A stretch of 64,000 bases of DNA from contig NC_049985.1 of assembly GCF_000003815.2 (NCBI RefSeq), positions 18,503,610-18,567,609 on the forward strand, given 5' to 3'. A program made the translations under genes and the position numbers. This DNA comes from Branchiostoma floridae. Taxonomy: Eukaryota; Chordata; Leptocardii; Amphioxiformes; Branchiostomatidae. This document shows positions 35,701-47,296 of the stretch, in pieces (the stretch's first letter is position 1; each line of letters begins with the position of its first letter). The notes under the pieces are model-generated. The model had not been told where the DNA came from, searched no databases, and saw only the letters and a list, made by a program, of their open reading frames with translations.

Positions 35701-38346
35701 CAGCCCCTGTACCAGGCAGCCGACCTCCTCCAACTGGACTATGTGAGAGACACCTGCAGCAGCTACATGGCCATGAACGTGGAGCGCTCCACCTGTGTGG
35801 TCCTGTACAAATTTGCTGATGTCTTCTCTCTGGACATTGTCCGGAAACGTTGCATGCGGTCTATCCAACGTCATTTTGCCAAGGTTTGTAAACTGGAATT
35901 ATTTATGAAGCTACAATCTATGTTGTCAAAAATATCCCCTGCAGATGACAAAACCGATGCAAGGGGGTAAAAATATAACTTTTGTGTTTGCTACAAATGT
36001 TTAACAATATTGTTCATGTTTCCCTCTTTACAGAGCATAGGGGAAACATATTGTTTTTCCTGGTGTGTTCTTTTCTTTCTTCTTCTGTCATGTTTTAACC
36101 TTCAAGATGTCAACCCAGGCCAGAGATCAGTCTGTACGTTTGATCCACTCACACTGTGAAGGACCCCTGCTATTATAAATGTGGTGGGTTTTTTAACATG
36201 CATGGGGTTTGGCTATCCCCAAACAAGGGGCCTCCATCCGAGGGAAGGCCCTAGCCATAGCTAGGTACTCATTTTTCACCTGAGTTAAGTGAGGAAAGTC
36301 GTGTAAAGTACCTTTCCTAAGGGCACAAGATCGGTGGCGCCACACGACCCCACTGTATGACTGGGAGGGACACATCATACCTTTCTAGTTTTCTTTTTTA
36401 GCACCAGAAAGTGTACACAGAAGCTAGTACAAGTGTATATTTGTATGGCCCACATTGTTATAACAATTAGCTTTGACACACATTTCCAGTGACAAACATG
36501 TAGCTGTACTTTGTACCTTCACAGGTTGCCTCCAGTGAGGAGTTCTGCAGCGTGAGTGTAAATCAGCTGACTGAGATCATCAGCCATGATGAGCTGGATG
36601 TTAAAGAGGAGACAACAGTGTGGGAGGCTGTGGTGAGATGGGTGCAGCACAGCAGGGAGGACAGGTGGGTGTCTGCATTCTGTGGGTCCAGCTGACATAA
36701 CCAAGGCTTAGTGTGGTCTGTAGTTGTCATATTGTGGTTGGTAATTCATGAAGTGCTGTGATACAAGAAATCATCTGAACCCACCCCTACCCTGTACCCA
36801 ACAGACTGCACCACCTACCCAGCATCCTCCCTCACATCCGCTTCAACCTGCTGACCTCAGACGACACGGCAGCCATCTTGAAACACCCCCTGGTCAGGGA
36901 GAATCCTGGGAGTAGTTCTGGAGTTGTTAGGAATGTGGCACAGAAAGGAAACTCCAGCGTGAACCTCCGGCAGGGAATGGAGACCATGGAAATGGTTCTG
37001 CTGTCCACTGAAGAGTATGTTGTAGTATCTTCAATTGGCAGGTCTAGGTCAGAAACAATCCTGGCACAATGTCCTTTCACATTTTGTGTCCCGCAATGCA
37101 CATTTCAGTGTTAGTCCTGTAAACATACAAATCCAAGGGACCGACAAAAAGTGACCGCAATGGCCAGGTGACCCCTATATACAGGTACACCTAACTCGTA
37201 TGCACCTTATTTGCAGAGTTTCGCTTTAATGAAGCACATTTCCTTGAGGATATATCATATTAGATTAGATTACTAGTAGATAGATGGCATCAGTGCTATG
37301 GCCTGTGTTACACACTCTCCTGCTTTTGGGGCCTGATTGGGCCTCCTTCCTGAGAGCTTGTGGCCATACACCTCTAAGTCTAGAGAAACCATTTTTCACT
37401 CCAGTGTTTTTGACAGTTTGTAATGTATTTTATCCAGGAGAGACGAGCTTGTCTTCATGAACCCACGGGAAGGGAAGTACATCAGCTGCAACTACGTTCC
37501 CGGAGACCTTCACTATGGCAGGGTCATGACAGTCACCAGTGATAATGACATTTACCTACTGAGTAGAGAGGGAGACGTGGGCATTGATCGGTCTCATGTT
37601 CAAGTAAACCATGCAGAAAATGGGTGGGAACCTGCTGATATGTCTGCAGAATCTGGCTTGGTAAGGCCAGTAGGTGGTTGGTCCCAGTGTGATGAGCTCA
37701 TTTTGGAAATTGATGGAAGTTCTACCTTGTGGTTGCAATGATAGGAGAGAGCCCGGTGGTTGAGATGAGAAAGTATGATTGGCACAGGAACCAGTGGCAG
37801 GAGTGTTCGCGGCTACACCTAAACACCTCACAACGCACACTTCAGCCCTGCGGTCCCCACCTGTATTTCCTCTCAAACACGGAAGTGCATTGCTATGACC
37901 CAAGCCAGGACCGTTGGAGTGAGCGGTCCCCACCAAAACTCATTCCTGAAATCTGTTCAACTGCAGCCATGGGAACCGAGATTTTCTGCACAGATCTTGA
38001 TTTCACCCAGACCATGGTGTACAACACAGTGTCAGACAGCTGGCAGGAACTGCAGGGCTGGCCAGACCCAGGAAACCGTGATGTTCGTAGATTTTGTATT
38101 CCCAGGCTTTTCGTACTGGAGAACCAACTGCACATTTTGTTTGAGGCCTATAAACGGCATGGATGGTCATCAGGAGAATACCTGGTATATGTGTACGACA
38201 GGTCTGCTGATGCCTGGAGAGACTTGGAGGCCACCCTGCCTCATAAGAGAATAGCAAACAGCTGCCCGTGTCCGGTGGCACGTATACACTTACCATATCT
38301 TGGGGAGTCTCAAAAACACATCACTGAAGTATCATCATCATCATGA
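32781..38346 (+). CDS. KLHL unit C: BTB-BACK-kelch protein, kelch exon frameshifted
   Basis: Exons 32781-33035, 35623-35883, 36525-36664, 36805-37014 and 37438-38346 have clean GT-AG sites and the same phases as unit B. Exon 1 gives the BTB start ([20 protein letters not shown], then [16 protein letters not shown]). Exon 2 gives [16 protein letters not shown], the 3-box and the BACK start. Exons 3 and 4 complete BACK ([19 protein letters not shown], then [13 protein letters not shown]). Exon 5 opens the kelch domain ([11 protein letters not shown]) but loses frame between 37714 and 37722, where comparison with unit A fits a 4-base deletion. It then continues open ([28 protein letters not shown]) to a stop at 38344. 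The expected role is Cullin-3 substrate adaptor. Either a pseudogene, a truncated BTB-BACK protein, or an assembly error. Confidence 0.8.
33305..33690 (-). mobile_element. LINE reverse-transcriptase C-terminus (CR1/jockey-like) in unit C intron 1
   Basis: A minus-strand frame reads [38 protein letters not shown], then [18 protein letters not shown], the usual tail of CR1- and jockey-like reverse transcriptases. The upstream part is missing and a MITE begins where it stops. The CCGCCCTTCTCTGTACTTTC stretch (33650-33695) is doubled. Confidence 0.8.
33711..34328. mobile_element. 620-bp fold-back element with TTTTCACGCGCAA arrays
   Basis: GCGCGTGAAAAATTTGCGCG at the left (33718-33762) and CACGCGCAACTTTTTCACGC at the right (34263-34316) are inverted clusters of one 11-15 bp motif. 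Single motif copies lie at 34061 and 34085. GGGGAACGGGTTTT and AAAACCCCATCCC form the outermost ends. Confidence 0.65.
34340..35620. other. rest of unit C intron 1, nothing recognised
   Basis: No domain-like frame. It holds a short (ATG)n run at 34943-34961 and AT-rich sequence. Confidence 0.4.
36190..36365 (-). repeat. tRNA-derived SINE-like repeat in unit C intron 2
   Basis: On the minus strand it begins near GGGGTCGTGTGGCGCC (A-box-like) and runs to the CCCCAAACAAGGGG hairpin near 36219. The fuller copy in unit E (62150-62520) still has a B-box-like GTTCGAATTC. Pieces also occur at 11585-11665. Confidence 0.5.
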
Positions 38347-38379
38347 AATGAAATGAAGTAGGAAGTACAGAATAGAGAA

Positions 38380-38757
38380 ACCGCTCCCACTCACTCACTC
38401 ACTCTCACCCACCCACTCTCACTCACCCACTCTCCCACACTCTCTCTCTCACCCACTCTCACTCACTCTCTCACTCACCCACTCTCACTCACTCACACTC
38501 TCACTCACTTGCACTCTCACTCACCCACTCTCTCTCTCACTCACTCACTCACCCACTCTCTCACTCACTCACCCTCTCTCACTCACTCACTCACTCACTC
38601 ACTCACACTCTCACCCACTCTCACTCTCTCTCACTCACTCTCTCACTCACTCACTCACTCTCACACTCGCTCACTCTCACACTCTCACTCACTCACTCAC
38701 TCTCACTCACCCACTCTCTCACTCACTCACTCACTCACACTCTCACTCACTCACTCC
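38380..38757. repeat. (CACT)n tract after KLHL unit C
   Basis: About 380 bp of CACT/CTCT/CCACT mixture starting 35 bp after the unit C stop. It creates a long spurious open frame (38509-39003). Confidence 0.95.
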
Positions 38758-39249
38758 ATGTGTGTTGTTCACCATCCTGTGAGGGGTAGAGCTGCTTATA
38801 CATTGATGTTGTGGTTTGATGGCAGACTTCAATGTTCCTCTATTTCTTTCTGTACTAAGATATCTGTGAACAACTTTGAAAACAAAATATATATTTCAAG
38901 GTTGATTAAGAGGATTAATACTTTTTTCGGTTTGCAGCAACATCAGATTCAATTATATACAAAGTTTCCTAGTCTTTATGATTTTAGCTTTGTAAGTTGT
39001 TAAGGTATTTTCTGCAATCTCACAAACGCAATGTTCTGAATGGCCCAAGTTATGATCGAAAACTGTTGTAAAGCAGATTTGATGTGACAAGGACATTTCA
39101 CCAATATTTTGGCACCCCAATGTATGTTTGCATCTTAGTGTCATATATTATCGTATGTTATTCCACCACATACAATATTGTAATGTAGGCAGAGTAAACG
39201 AGTACAAAAGCTAACTAACATAATTAGCTAAGTAACATTTTTGAATAAA

Positions 39250-40160
39250 CCATTCTTCTTCTTATAATTACTGTACTAGTACTAGTTAATTAACATAAGA
39301 ACTAGTTTACAAATGTTAGTGTAACCATCTTATTCAGTAGATTTCTCATTTCAGACGATTATTTCAACTAAGATTAGCCATGGGAATTGTTTACATTCTG
39401 TCTAGATATCAAATCTGTATTGGAAGATAGAAGTTGGAAAAGGCCGCATGTGTGTCAGATACTCTTGAACACAGCAAGTCCCGCAGTTTTCGTTGGAAGG
39501 GGGGGCATAAACTTTATGAAATTAAAACCAGTTTATACCGGTATTGCCATACAAAATGTACATAGTTTTGTCTCTTTTTAAACAATAAATATTTACTGAT
39601 GAATACAAGGAGTCCTTTTCCCAAGTGCTATTCATTTCAAAGGTCAATTGAAGATTGACGAACTTCTTATAGATGTAGCGTTCATGACTTTTTATACCTA
39701 TCCAATACCCAACCTATTTTCAGTCAGTCAAAACAGACAATGGGACATGAACTGCGCAAAAATTACAATTATACAAAATTCACAACCTAACAAGTAAAAC
39801 AGAATGCTGTTGCTAGCGAGCAGATATCAGTATGGGTTAATTACATCATACCGCTACATAATGCCACAGCAAGTAAATTTTGTTGATGACATCCGCACGC
39901 TCATTAATTTTCGTCTGATTTCAGGAAAACAAGTGCTTTTTAAAAAGCTGGCATTTTGCCAAGGTTTGCGTGTGTGAACGTTTTTTTCTAGTTATTAGAA
40001 TGTCATATAAATAGAACAGAATAAAAAACCTGATATGGGCGCACGGAGAGATTTACAAATATGCAAATGAGTTATGTCCTGGAATATGAAAATGAATATG
40101 TTTCGTGAAACTTTTTGTTATCCAGTATGCAGTTATTTTCGAGAAAATCAGTTTGTTCTT
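39250..40160. other. 3' flank of unit C, nothing recognised
   Basis: Contains a weak copy of the unit 3' end (AACCATCTTATTCAGTAGAT, 39325) without a clear AATAAA in register. Otherwise no feature. Confidence 0.4.
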
Positions 40161-40168
40161 GTGTAATT

Positions 40169-40674
40169 CATCCTCACACTCAGGGTTGACATCGCGGCAA
40201 AGCCTAACGATATCACCCCTGACAAATCAGCCAGGGTATTTGGGTATTTGGGGCGCCCTGCTTATGAATATTAATGAGCTTGCCTGATTTGTCGCGGGCC
40301 AATCAGCGACCGGATTGCAAGTTTCGAACAAACAGCGTACGGCGCGGCGTGTACAAAGATCTGTATTTCTTTGCGTGATGGTAATGTTTTTTTTTATCGT
40401 ATGCTAGGTCGGTACATATATACGGTGATGCCGTGGTTACCCTATACCCACAGAACCGACAAATGTTAAATTTGGTACCTGATAAAGACGTCTGGACGCT
40501 GAAAGAACGTTACGCCGGTACTGTTATCTTGCTCTTGAATATTAATGAGTCGCCTTATATGGCGCCTTTCCGAGCTTCCGACAACAAGAAGCCAAATACC
40601 CAAATACCCTGGCTGATTTGTCAGGGGTGATATCGTTAGGCTTTGCCGCGATGTCAACCCTGAGTGTGAGGGTG
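40169..40674. mobile_element. 506-bp hAT MITE with 83-bp inverted repeats
   Basis: The arms 40169-40251 and 40592-40674 are complementary with one difference near the tip (CATCCTCACAC against CACCCTCACAC). GTGTAATT flanks both sides exactly (40161-40168, 40675-40682), an 8-bp target duplication typical of hAT. No transposase. The young look implies recent activity. Confidence 0.93.
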
Positions 40675-40927
40675 GTGTAATTCTGTGATATAGATGTTGT
40701 ATGGGCATTTTATGGAAAGTTAGAAAGAAACATATACGCAGAGTATCGCACGTCTCACGGTTCGTTCATTCAAACATCCCAACTGCGGAAAAATACAGTA
40801 GAACAGGTGCAAAGGTGAGTTTTAATGTTCTGTACAAAAGTATTGTTCATTAGTATTTTAATGGATGTAAAAATTAGTATTTTAATGGATGTAAAAAAAG
40901 AAAAAAAAAAGTTGAAAAAAAAATCTA

Positions 40928-41000
40928 CCTCCCCGGAATCGAACCCGGTGCATTGGTTTACAATGCGTAAACTTTACCACTGAGCTAGTGCGAACATGTT
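40928..41000 (-). repeat. tRNA-like segment (pseudo-tRNA or SINE head)
   Basis: On the minus strand TAGCTCAGTGGT (40987-40976) is a good A box and GGTTCGATTCC (40945-40935) a good B box. A 5-bp anticodon stem GCATT/AATGC can form. The acceptor arms do not pair and the anticodon loop is odd (GTAAACC), so a working tRNA is unlikely. A T/A-rich tract follows. Confidence 0.5.
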
Positions 41001-41794
41001 GAAGAAACGCTCGTTTTAACAGATATACAAATGTTTGGCATGGATTGAACAGGTCCGTTCATCTCAACATCTCAACATCACAACAGCGACTACTCTGGCC
41101 AGAAGGCATTTTGCGACTGCAAGTCGCAAAATGCAAAAAGATTTTTTCTTCTTCTTCAGAAATGGTCAACAGGACGAGAAAGTACCAAAATGGGCAAATA
41201 CGTTGTATTGTTGCCTAAAGATTGTACTTGTAGAAGTGATACTAGCGAGGTAGCCATGTCTATAGTTATTGAAGTGAAAGTAGTTTGATAGTTGTAAAAG
41301 TGGCATTATTATGGAAGCCATGACTGTAGTTGCCATGTTGGTAACTAGTAAGTGTTTACCACATTAGTGTAACTTTTACTACACTAGTTCACTTCTTGAA
41401 TACAGGAATGAATGCCTTGTTGGCTTTGATACCATTTTTTTTCAATACATCCTACAATGTTGGTAGGTCTATTTGGAACATTTAGCCATCTTGTTTTTTT
41501 TAGCCATCTTGTCTTTTTCCCCAAAAATTTTCAGTCTACAGAGGATGTTATCCGTAAAATTTACTTGCTGTGGTCTTATGGGGATAATCATGGCACTTGA
41601 TTCTTTCGGGAAGATCATTATCATCAACAACTTTCTGGGACCAAAAAGGACCAATCAAAGACGAGTACTGTTTATACAATCAGCAGAGACAACCAATCGT
41701 CAAAGGTGCATTTTCCGACCAATGACAAGTCAGGATTAACTTCAATTGACCAATCAGCGAAAACCAGTAAATTGTTGTTGCAATTTTGCACCTG

Positions 41795-41896
41795 TGGAAA
41801 TCCCTCGCCAGTCCAATACCTTGTCACCGAAGATTGCATTGTCTGTGACAATCATCAATATGGCTACCGCAGACCAGAATCTTAGTGTGGACTAAG
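41795..41896 (+). pseudogene. KLHL unit D: leader and first eleven codons
   Basis: CAATCATCAATATGGCTACC then GCAGACCAGAATCTTAGTG reads M-A-T-A-D-Q-N-L-S-V-D-stop, matching the [13 protein letters not shown] start of unit C. It breaks at 41890, where LINE-related and degenerate sequence begins. The CTCF-like motif is worn to CTCGCCAGTCC (41807-41817). The matching 3' half may be the kelch remnant at 58.0 kb. Confidence 0.65.
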
Positions 41897-41909
41897 GGTG
41901 CGTACCGGT

Positions 41910-41985
41910 ACAGAAAATTCAGGTCCAGGTCCGGTTCAGGTCCAGAGGATCAGGTCCAGGTTCGGACCTGAACCTGGACCGGATT
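41910..41985. repeat. CCGGTTCAGGTCCAG short repeats
   Basis: Inverted and direct copies of GGTCCAGGTCCGGTTCAGG and its complement; related text lies at 42545-42640. Probably terminal parts of a transposon flanking the RTE fragment. Confidence 0.45.
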
Positions 41986-42054
41986 CAGTATGACTCATGC
42001 GAATGGTCCATTTCACAGCAAAGAAATCTGTTTGGTGGAGTATTCGACTCAAAC

Positions 42055-42400
42055 TCACTCACTCAACTCCGCTTGCTCCAGGATGGAGCGTAGCGCCTCG
42101 GCACACAGATCTCCAGGTGGTTCTGTCGCTGGTGGCCTTCCAGGCTGCGGCGATGGTGAGGCCGGCAGACTGCTGCAGGTCGTTGGCCAGTTGATCGAGC
42201 CAAGTACGCCTGGGTCGTCCTCTGGGGCGGGACCAGGTACTGGGGTTTGGTTCTCTCAGCAGGACGACAGGTTCGGGAGCAGGTTCTGCCCGAGCAAGGT
42301 GGCCAAAGAGGCGAAGACGGGCAGAGCGGATCTTTTGGGAAAGTGGTGGCTGGTTGGTGATGCTACGCAGGGTGGCATTGGAGACTCAAACTGGTGTTTT
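42055..42400 (-). mobile_element. RTE-type LINE C-terminal fragment
   Basis: The minus strand reads LRSITNQPPLSQKIRSARL, RLFGHLARAEPAP, then RPRGRPRRTWLDQLANDLQQ and AGLTIAAAWKATSDRTTWRS. This is the usual tail of RTE/BovB reverse transcriptases. The fragment is 5'-truncated and has no core domain. Confidence 0.8.
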
Positions 42401-42824
42401 AAAATTCAACAACGCTAAGTGCACCTGCACGATTGACTGTAAAACTTGGTAGAAATGGCTATAAAATCTTCTCTTCTTGTAATTTTCTTCCTGCAAGCAC
42501 CAAAACGTGTGAATACCTGATCAAATAATCTGTTAATTTTCTAATAGGTCCGACATCCGGTCCACCTAATTTTTTCAGGTCCGGTTTTTCTGGACTGGTC
42601 CAATAAGAAAAACCGGTTTTGTACCGGTACGCTGGACTGATCATGACTCCCCTGGCCAATTTCCATATTTTTCTCCGAACTCTACGATTCCTGTACCCCT
42701 GTAGGAAGGCCTGGTGGAGGCGAGTTCTTTTGGGGTAAACCCTTACATTTCAAGCTTGCACCTGGATATGAACATGAAAACTTTGAAATGTACTGGGACA
42801 ATCTTGGAACTACTCATTACTGAA

Positions 42825-43300
42825 ATTCCAGAAATTCATTCAGCAATTTTGGAATTCATTCACCAATTCATTTAACCACCCATTCAACACTGTATTGCAT
42901 AATCAAGCAAGTCATTCAACACTTCAGCAATTTATTCAGAAAATCATTCAATAATTCTTGCAGAATCTCTTTCAGCTATTTATCCACCAAATCATTTAGT
43001 AATTTTGGAATTCATTCTGCAATCCATTTAGCATTTCAGCATTATACATCAGTTCATTCAGTAACTCAGCAAAAATTATTCAGCAATTCATTTAGAAATT
43101 TATTCAGCAATTTTGTAATACATTCAGCCATTCATTAACCAGTACATTTAGCAATAGCACTTCATTTCATTCATTAAGCAATTCCACAATCCATCCAGCA
43201 ATACAATGACATTCAGCAATTGATTAAGCAATTTATGCAGCCATTCATACAGTAACTCATTAAGCAATATGTCAGCAATTCATTCGGCAGTAATATACTG
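42825..43300. repeat. degenerate ATTCAGCAATTCATT repeat field
   Basis: About thirty irregular copies of a 10-16 bp motif (CATTCAGCAATTCA and relatives). No coding sense. Confidence 0.8.
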
Positions 43301-43378
43301 AATTTATGACTGGTTTAACGGGGGCTGCCCTAAGACGGTTCCCGTCCTAAGACGGCACGGATTTTTTGCTGATCTTAT
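43204..43378. repeat. 175-bp direct repeat, copy 1
   Basis: It runs from CAATGACATTCAGC to TTTTTTGCTGATCTTAT and is nearly identical to 44824-45002, apart from one extra AT there. It contains a small hairpin GCCCTAAGACGG/CCGTCCTAAGACGG. Confidence 0.9.
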
Positions 43379-44823
43379 AAGCCAACACGCAGATGACAAG
43401 AGCCGGGCCGACGTACGTCTTCTAAAACGATCCTTTGACAGATAAGGACTCTGCTGGGTTTGAGCACCCGCGGAAGGAAAGCCAGTTCATTTGAACTTCT
43501 TCACTGCCACCATTCCCAGGCTGTGGCTCTAGTCTGATGCTTGGTAGTTCTAGAAATAATAATTAGTTATGGTACGTTATCAGGTCGTTGACTGCACAAA
43601 CCCGAGCGTGGTAAGGAGATATCTCAATCGAAGACAGAATGGGGGCATACAGCACAGGTTCCTAAGATCGCCTAAGACTTAGGACAGACATATGTTAAAA
43701 GTCGCCCATTCTTAAAGTTGTTGATGAAATCTAGAGAGAAATGTAATATCTTGTGTTATAAGTACAGTAATCACTGAATGTGTGCTATACTTTCCTACCG
43801 AATGTTATCTTTTGACAAGTAAGAATACCAGTTGTAACCTAGAAGACTTCCTCCGGTGGTCTCCAGTGATTGACAGGGAAAGCTGGACAAACCTAGTCCT
43901 GGGCAACAGTGACCTCAACCAAAGCAGGGGTCACATCCAATTAAGAGATAGATACTTGAGACGCCCGACGTCACCATAGTCTACTCAGAAGCCAGGATCT
44001 AGCAAAATAGACTTTGAAACATCAGTACACAACCCAGTGTTAGATCGGAACGATGTGAAAGACTGACATGTGCGAGACAATTATTTTATGTACTTATTCT
44101 TTTCTTGTATGACTAATTTTACTGAGTGAAAAGTCTTGTATTCCTACCAGGTATGGCAGCAACCATTAGCTACCTTTTGTAAACCCTCCCTATTTTCGTA
44201 TGGACGGGTCCTAGGTGATCGATGTATGACATGACTGTTGAGTGTTAGAAATTGATCCGGGTTTCACGATTACAGTATTGCAGGGGGTAACAGAGTGTGT
44301 AGTGACCTGGTCAGTGAGTTCGTGAACCAGACCTCTGACCTTACGGTATCAGCATTTTAATGAACATAAATGGGAAAATGGGGGTTTTGACACTATTTCG
44401 CAGCAAAATGTCAGTCAAGTTGTAACTGGAAAAGATCCGTTTCTGATGAACTGTCACTTCTGCTCTGCATATTTCTAACCAACCAAAATCGGGGAATTCA
44501 CATTTGTTATTCAGATTCGGCCAGGGGGAGGATCCTAAAAGTTAAGGAAATAAAAGCTGAAACTTAGGAAATTTCTTCAGTCAGGAAGGCGGGAAGCCTG
44601 ACTCCGGGACCACTCTCAAACAGCCGAGCAGAAGTGAGCAGTAGCAGAGACTTTAGACCGGACACTTTGCTATAGTTTGAGAGTAGTGCTGCCGCTACCT
44701 GGAACCATTTGTGAGACCTTACAGGAATGGAATAAAGACTTTGAGTTGGACATTTCCTTGCCATTTGCCTTCCTTCGGTGCACGACAACCGGTGGCCAGC
44801 TTCGTCTGCAACCATCGTTTACA
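43379..44823. mobile_element. 1.45-kb segment between identical direct repeats
   Basis: It has no recognised protein. It carries AATAAA at about 44731 in GGAATAAAGACTTTGAG, followed by GT-rich sequence, which would suit an LTR or another Pol II 3' end. It could be a solo LTR-like insertion or a segment captured by a recent tandem duplication. Confidence 0.4.
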
Positions 44824-45002
44824 CAATGACATTCAGCAATTGATTAAGCAATTTATGCAGCCATTCATACAGTAACTCATTAAGCAATATGTCAGCAATT
44901 CATTCGGCAGTAATATATACTGAATTTATGACTGGTTTAACGGGGGCTGCCCTAAGACGGTTCCCGTCCTAAGACGGCACGGATTTTTTGCTGATCTTAT
45001 TA
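44824..45002. repeat. 175-bp direct repeat, copy 2
   Basis: Second copy of 43204-43378 in the same orientation. Confidence 0.9.
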
Positions 45003-45739
45003 TCCATAAGTACACCGTGTTTGTTACCACTGACTATGTTGATTACAAAGGTAAATAAACCAACTCCATGCACACAGCTTCAATTTGCATTCAAAGTATA
45101 CTTTAACAAATTTACTTCATGTTTTAAAAAAAAAACAGAATTCTAACAGTAATGTTGACAGTGCTGAATCACTGCGGTCACCGGCCTCTGCGTATTGGCG
45201 GCTCGTTTCGCTTACTATACGAACTGTTTCAAGCAGTCACACAACTGCCATGATACACATAAATAAAGCTCCATAAAACACTATGAATATGGGTCTTCAA
45301 ATGTTTGTTGAGTAGAAAAGCAAGCAAAAGGAAGCGACATTGCCACCATTGTACTCCCAAGGGAGTGTGGCCGTGAAGGTGGCAGACTAGAGAACGCTCC
45401 AAAGATTTATTTGACTGTAACAAATGATTCGTGCTGTTTATGAAAATAAGACTTGATAGAGAGATGTAGATGATATTTTCATATAATCAGACAGAGTTTT
45501 GTTGATGTTGGCGGTGTGGTTTTTTCGTAATGTTTTTTATTTTTAGTCGGGCATTCACAATCAGTGCATTCAGCCCATTGCCGTAAACACATCAGCTTTA
45601 TTGTTCTAGGTACAGCCTTCCTCATGTGAGACAAAAAGTACATACAGTCACGATTTAACTGTCAAAAGAAAGCTAAAATATTATACTATTAATTTTTTTT
45701 TCTGTGTATTTAAATTTACCACTTACTTCTGAAGAGAGC
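45003..45739. other. stretch with nothing recognised
   Basis: AT-rich, with only short frames and no repeats of note, up to the gap. Confidence 0.4.
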
Positions 45740-46105
45740 NNNNNNNNNNNNNNNNNNNNNNNNNNNNNNNNNNNNNNNNNNNNNNNNNNNNNNNNNNNNN
45801 NNNNNNNNNNNNNNNNNNNNNNNNNNNNNNNNNNNNNNNNNNNNNNNNNNNNNNNNNNNNNNNNNNNNNNNNNNNNNNNNNNNNNNNNNNNNNNNNNNNN
45901 NNNNNNNNNNNNNNNNNNNNNNNNNNNNNNNNNNNNNNNNNNNNNNNNNNNNNNNNNNNNNNNNNNNNNNNNNNNNNNNNNNNNNNNNNNNNNNNNNNNN
46001 NNNNNNNNNNNNNNNNNNNNNNNNNNNNNNNNNNNNNNNNNNNNNNNNNNNNNNNNNNNNNNNNNNNNNNNNNNNNNNNNNNNNNNNNNNNNNNNNNNNN
46101 NNNNN
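45740..46105. other. assembly gap (366 N)
   Basis: Run of N. Confidence 1.
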
Positions 46106-46279
46106 CTACTTTATTTAAACCAGACCAGAGGTGCGCCCTAGGGAGCCACCAACATCCGACATCCAGCTGTATTATACATGTAGCTCTCGAGTTTCTCATG
46201 TCCTATAGCTCCTAGGAGGTCATTAAAGACTTGTGAGCTATACATGATATAATGACAATGACAATGACGTTTTTTTAAG

Positions 46280-46346
46280 GCTTAATGACCCGCCCCGCGG
46301 TGTATATGGTGTCATAACGAGTGGTCCTTTGCTATAACCACCGAAT
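46280..46346 (-). repeat. LINE 3' tail, also found at 60067-60140
   Basis: CACCGCGGGGCGGG...GGTGTCATAACG...CTTTGCTATAACCACCG is repeated in inverted orientation at 60067-60140. It lies just after the minus-strand LINE frame. Confidence 0.5.
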
Positions 46347-46412
46347 ATTTATTTTATTTATTTATTTATTGATTAATGATCGAATAAAACCACCGAGTGA
46401 GCGAAGCCTTTG

Positions 46413-46985
46413 TTAGTGTGTATATTTCTCTTTTACACGTTTGACACTAACAAAGCTATTACGCATATCATTGTACAGAGAACACTCTAGCACAAAGTGC
46501 ATTTCATTTTCTATATATCTGACATTCTTATTACAAAACATGCATATTCTATCGTCAAGAGGAGTTTGGGTGTATCTGCCAGCTTCAATTTGCAATGGGT
46601 GATCGCTGATCCTTAATTTAGTCATGGCTCGGCGATAGCTAAAATTTGTTGTCTCTAGGTACTTTTCTCTTTCATAGGTAAGCTTGAATTTTCTGTAGGT
46701 TCTTAACTTATAACCTTGGTTTTCCTTCATGCCAGGAGAATTCATTTCGGAGTAAAAATTTTGAACAAAGTTGTCTTTCAGTCTTTGGTTTACTTCGGAC
46801 TGAGCGAAAGATGTGTTGCGATCATTATTAATAAAAAAATAGGCAAAACCCTCCAGGATTTTACTAACATTGGAAAGCCAGCATAGTATGTTGCGACTGT
46901 GTAAGTCCTGCTGTACAAGAAAAGCTTCAAATTGTAGGCTATTTCTTGGCACTTCTTTAACTAATCTTTTGCAATATGAATACAA
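46413..46985 (-). mobile_element. LINE open frame, C-terminal zinc-knuckle part (190 codons)
   Basis: The frame contains AMTKLRISDHPLQIEAGRYT, then RICMFCNKNVRYIENEMHFV and LECSLYNDMR. The KLRxSDHxLxIExGR...CxxC...EMHFLLECPLY signature is common downstream of reverse transcriptase in invertebrate LINEs (zf-RVT-like). Unusually, 190 codons remain open. The reverse transcriptase itself is not in the window. Confidence 0.7.
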
Positions 46986-47296
46986 TCTAGTATATATTTC
47001 GATCCATAGAGGATACCTGCCTAGTTCTGCCCTTGTTGCAAGATTACTTGAGTTTTTTCTTACGCCTAATAACGACTTACAAAACTTCAGATGAACTTGT
47101 GATATACATATCTAATAATAATAATAGAAATATTCTTTCCTCTGCACAATACCGAAGTGGAATGCCCTGTCTTTCACGGTCATAACAGCCATACATAAAG
47201 AGGCCCGCCCGCCTTAGCCCGGGACCTCAGCCACCCCCACTTTGACATAAGGGTTTGTCTCCTGTGTTTTTTCTCCTGCATTGGGATAAGTCAGGC

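Noticed and set aside
35884-35970. Read-through extension of KLHL exon 2 (29 codons, also 61842-61928)
   Set aside because: The donor GTTTGT at 35884 matches the unit B splice site, and the extension is intron sequence that ends in a stop. Its identity between C and E is explained by conversion, though an alternative short BTB form cannot be excluded.
38509-39003. 164-codon open frame of Ser-His-Thr-Leu repeats
   Set aside because: It is a translation of the (CACT)n tract after KLHL unit C and has no coding features.
40928-41000. Functional tRNA gene
   Set aside because: The Pol III boxes are good but the acceptor arms do not pair and the anticodon loop is abnormal.
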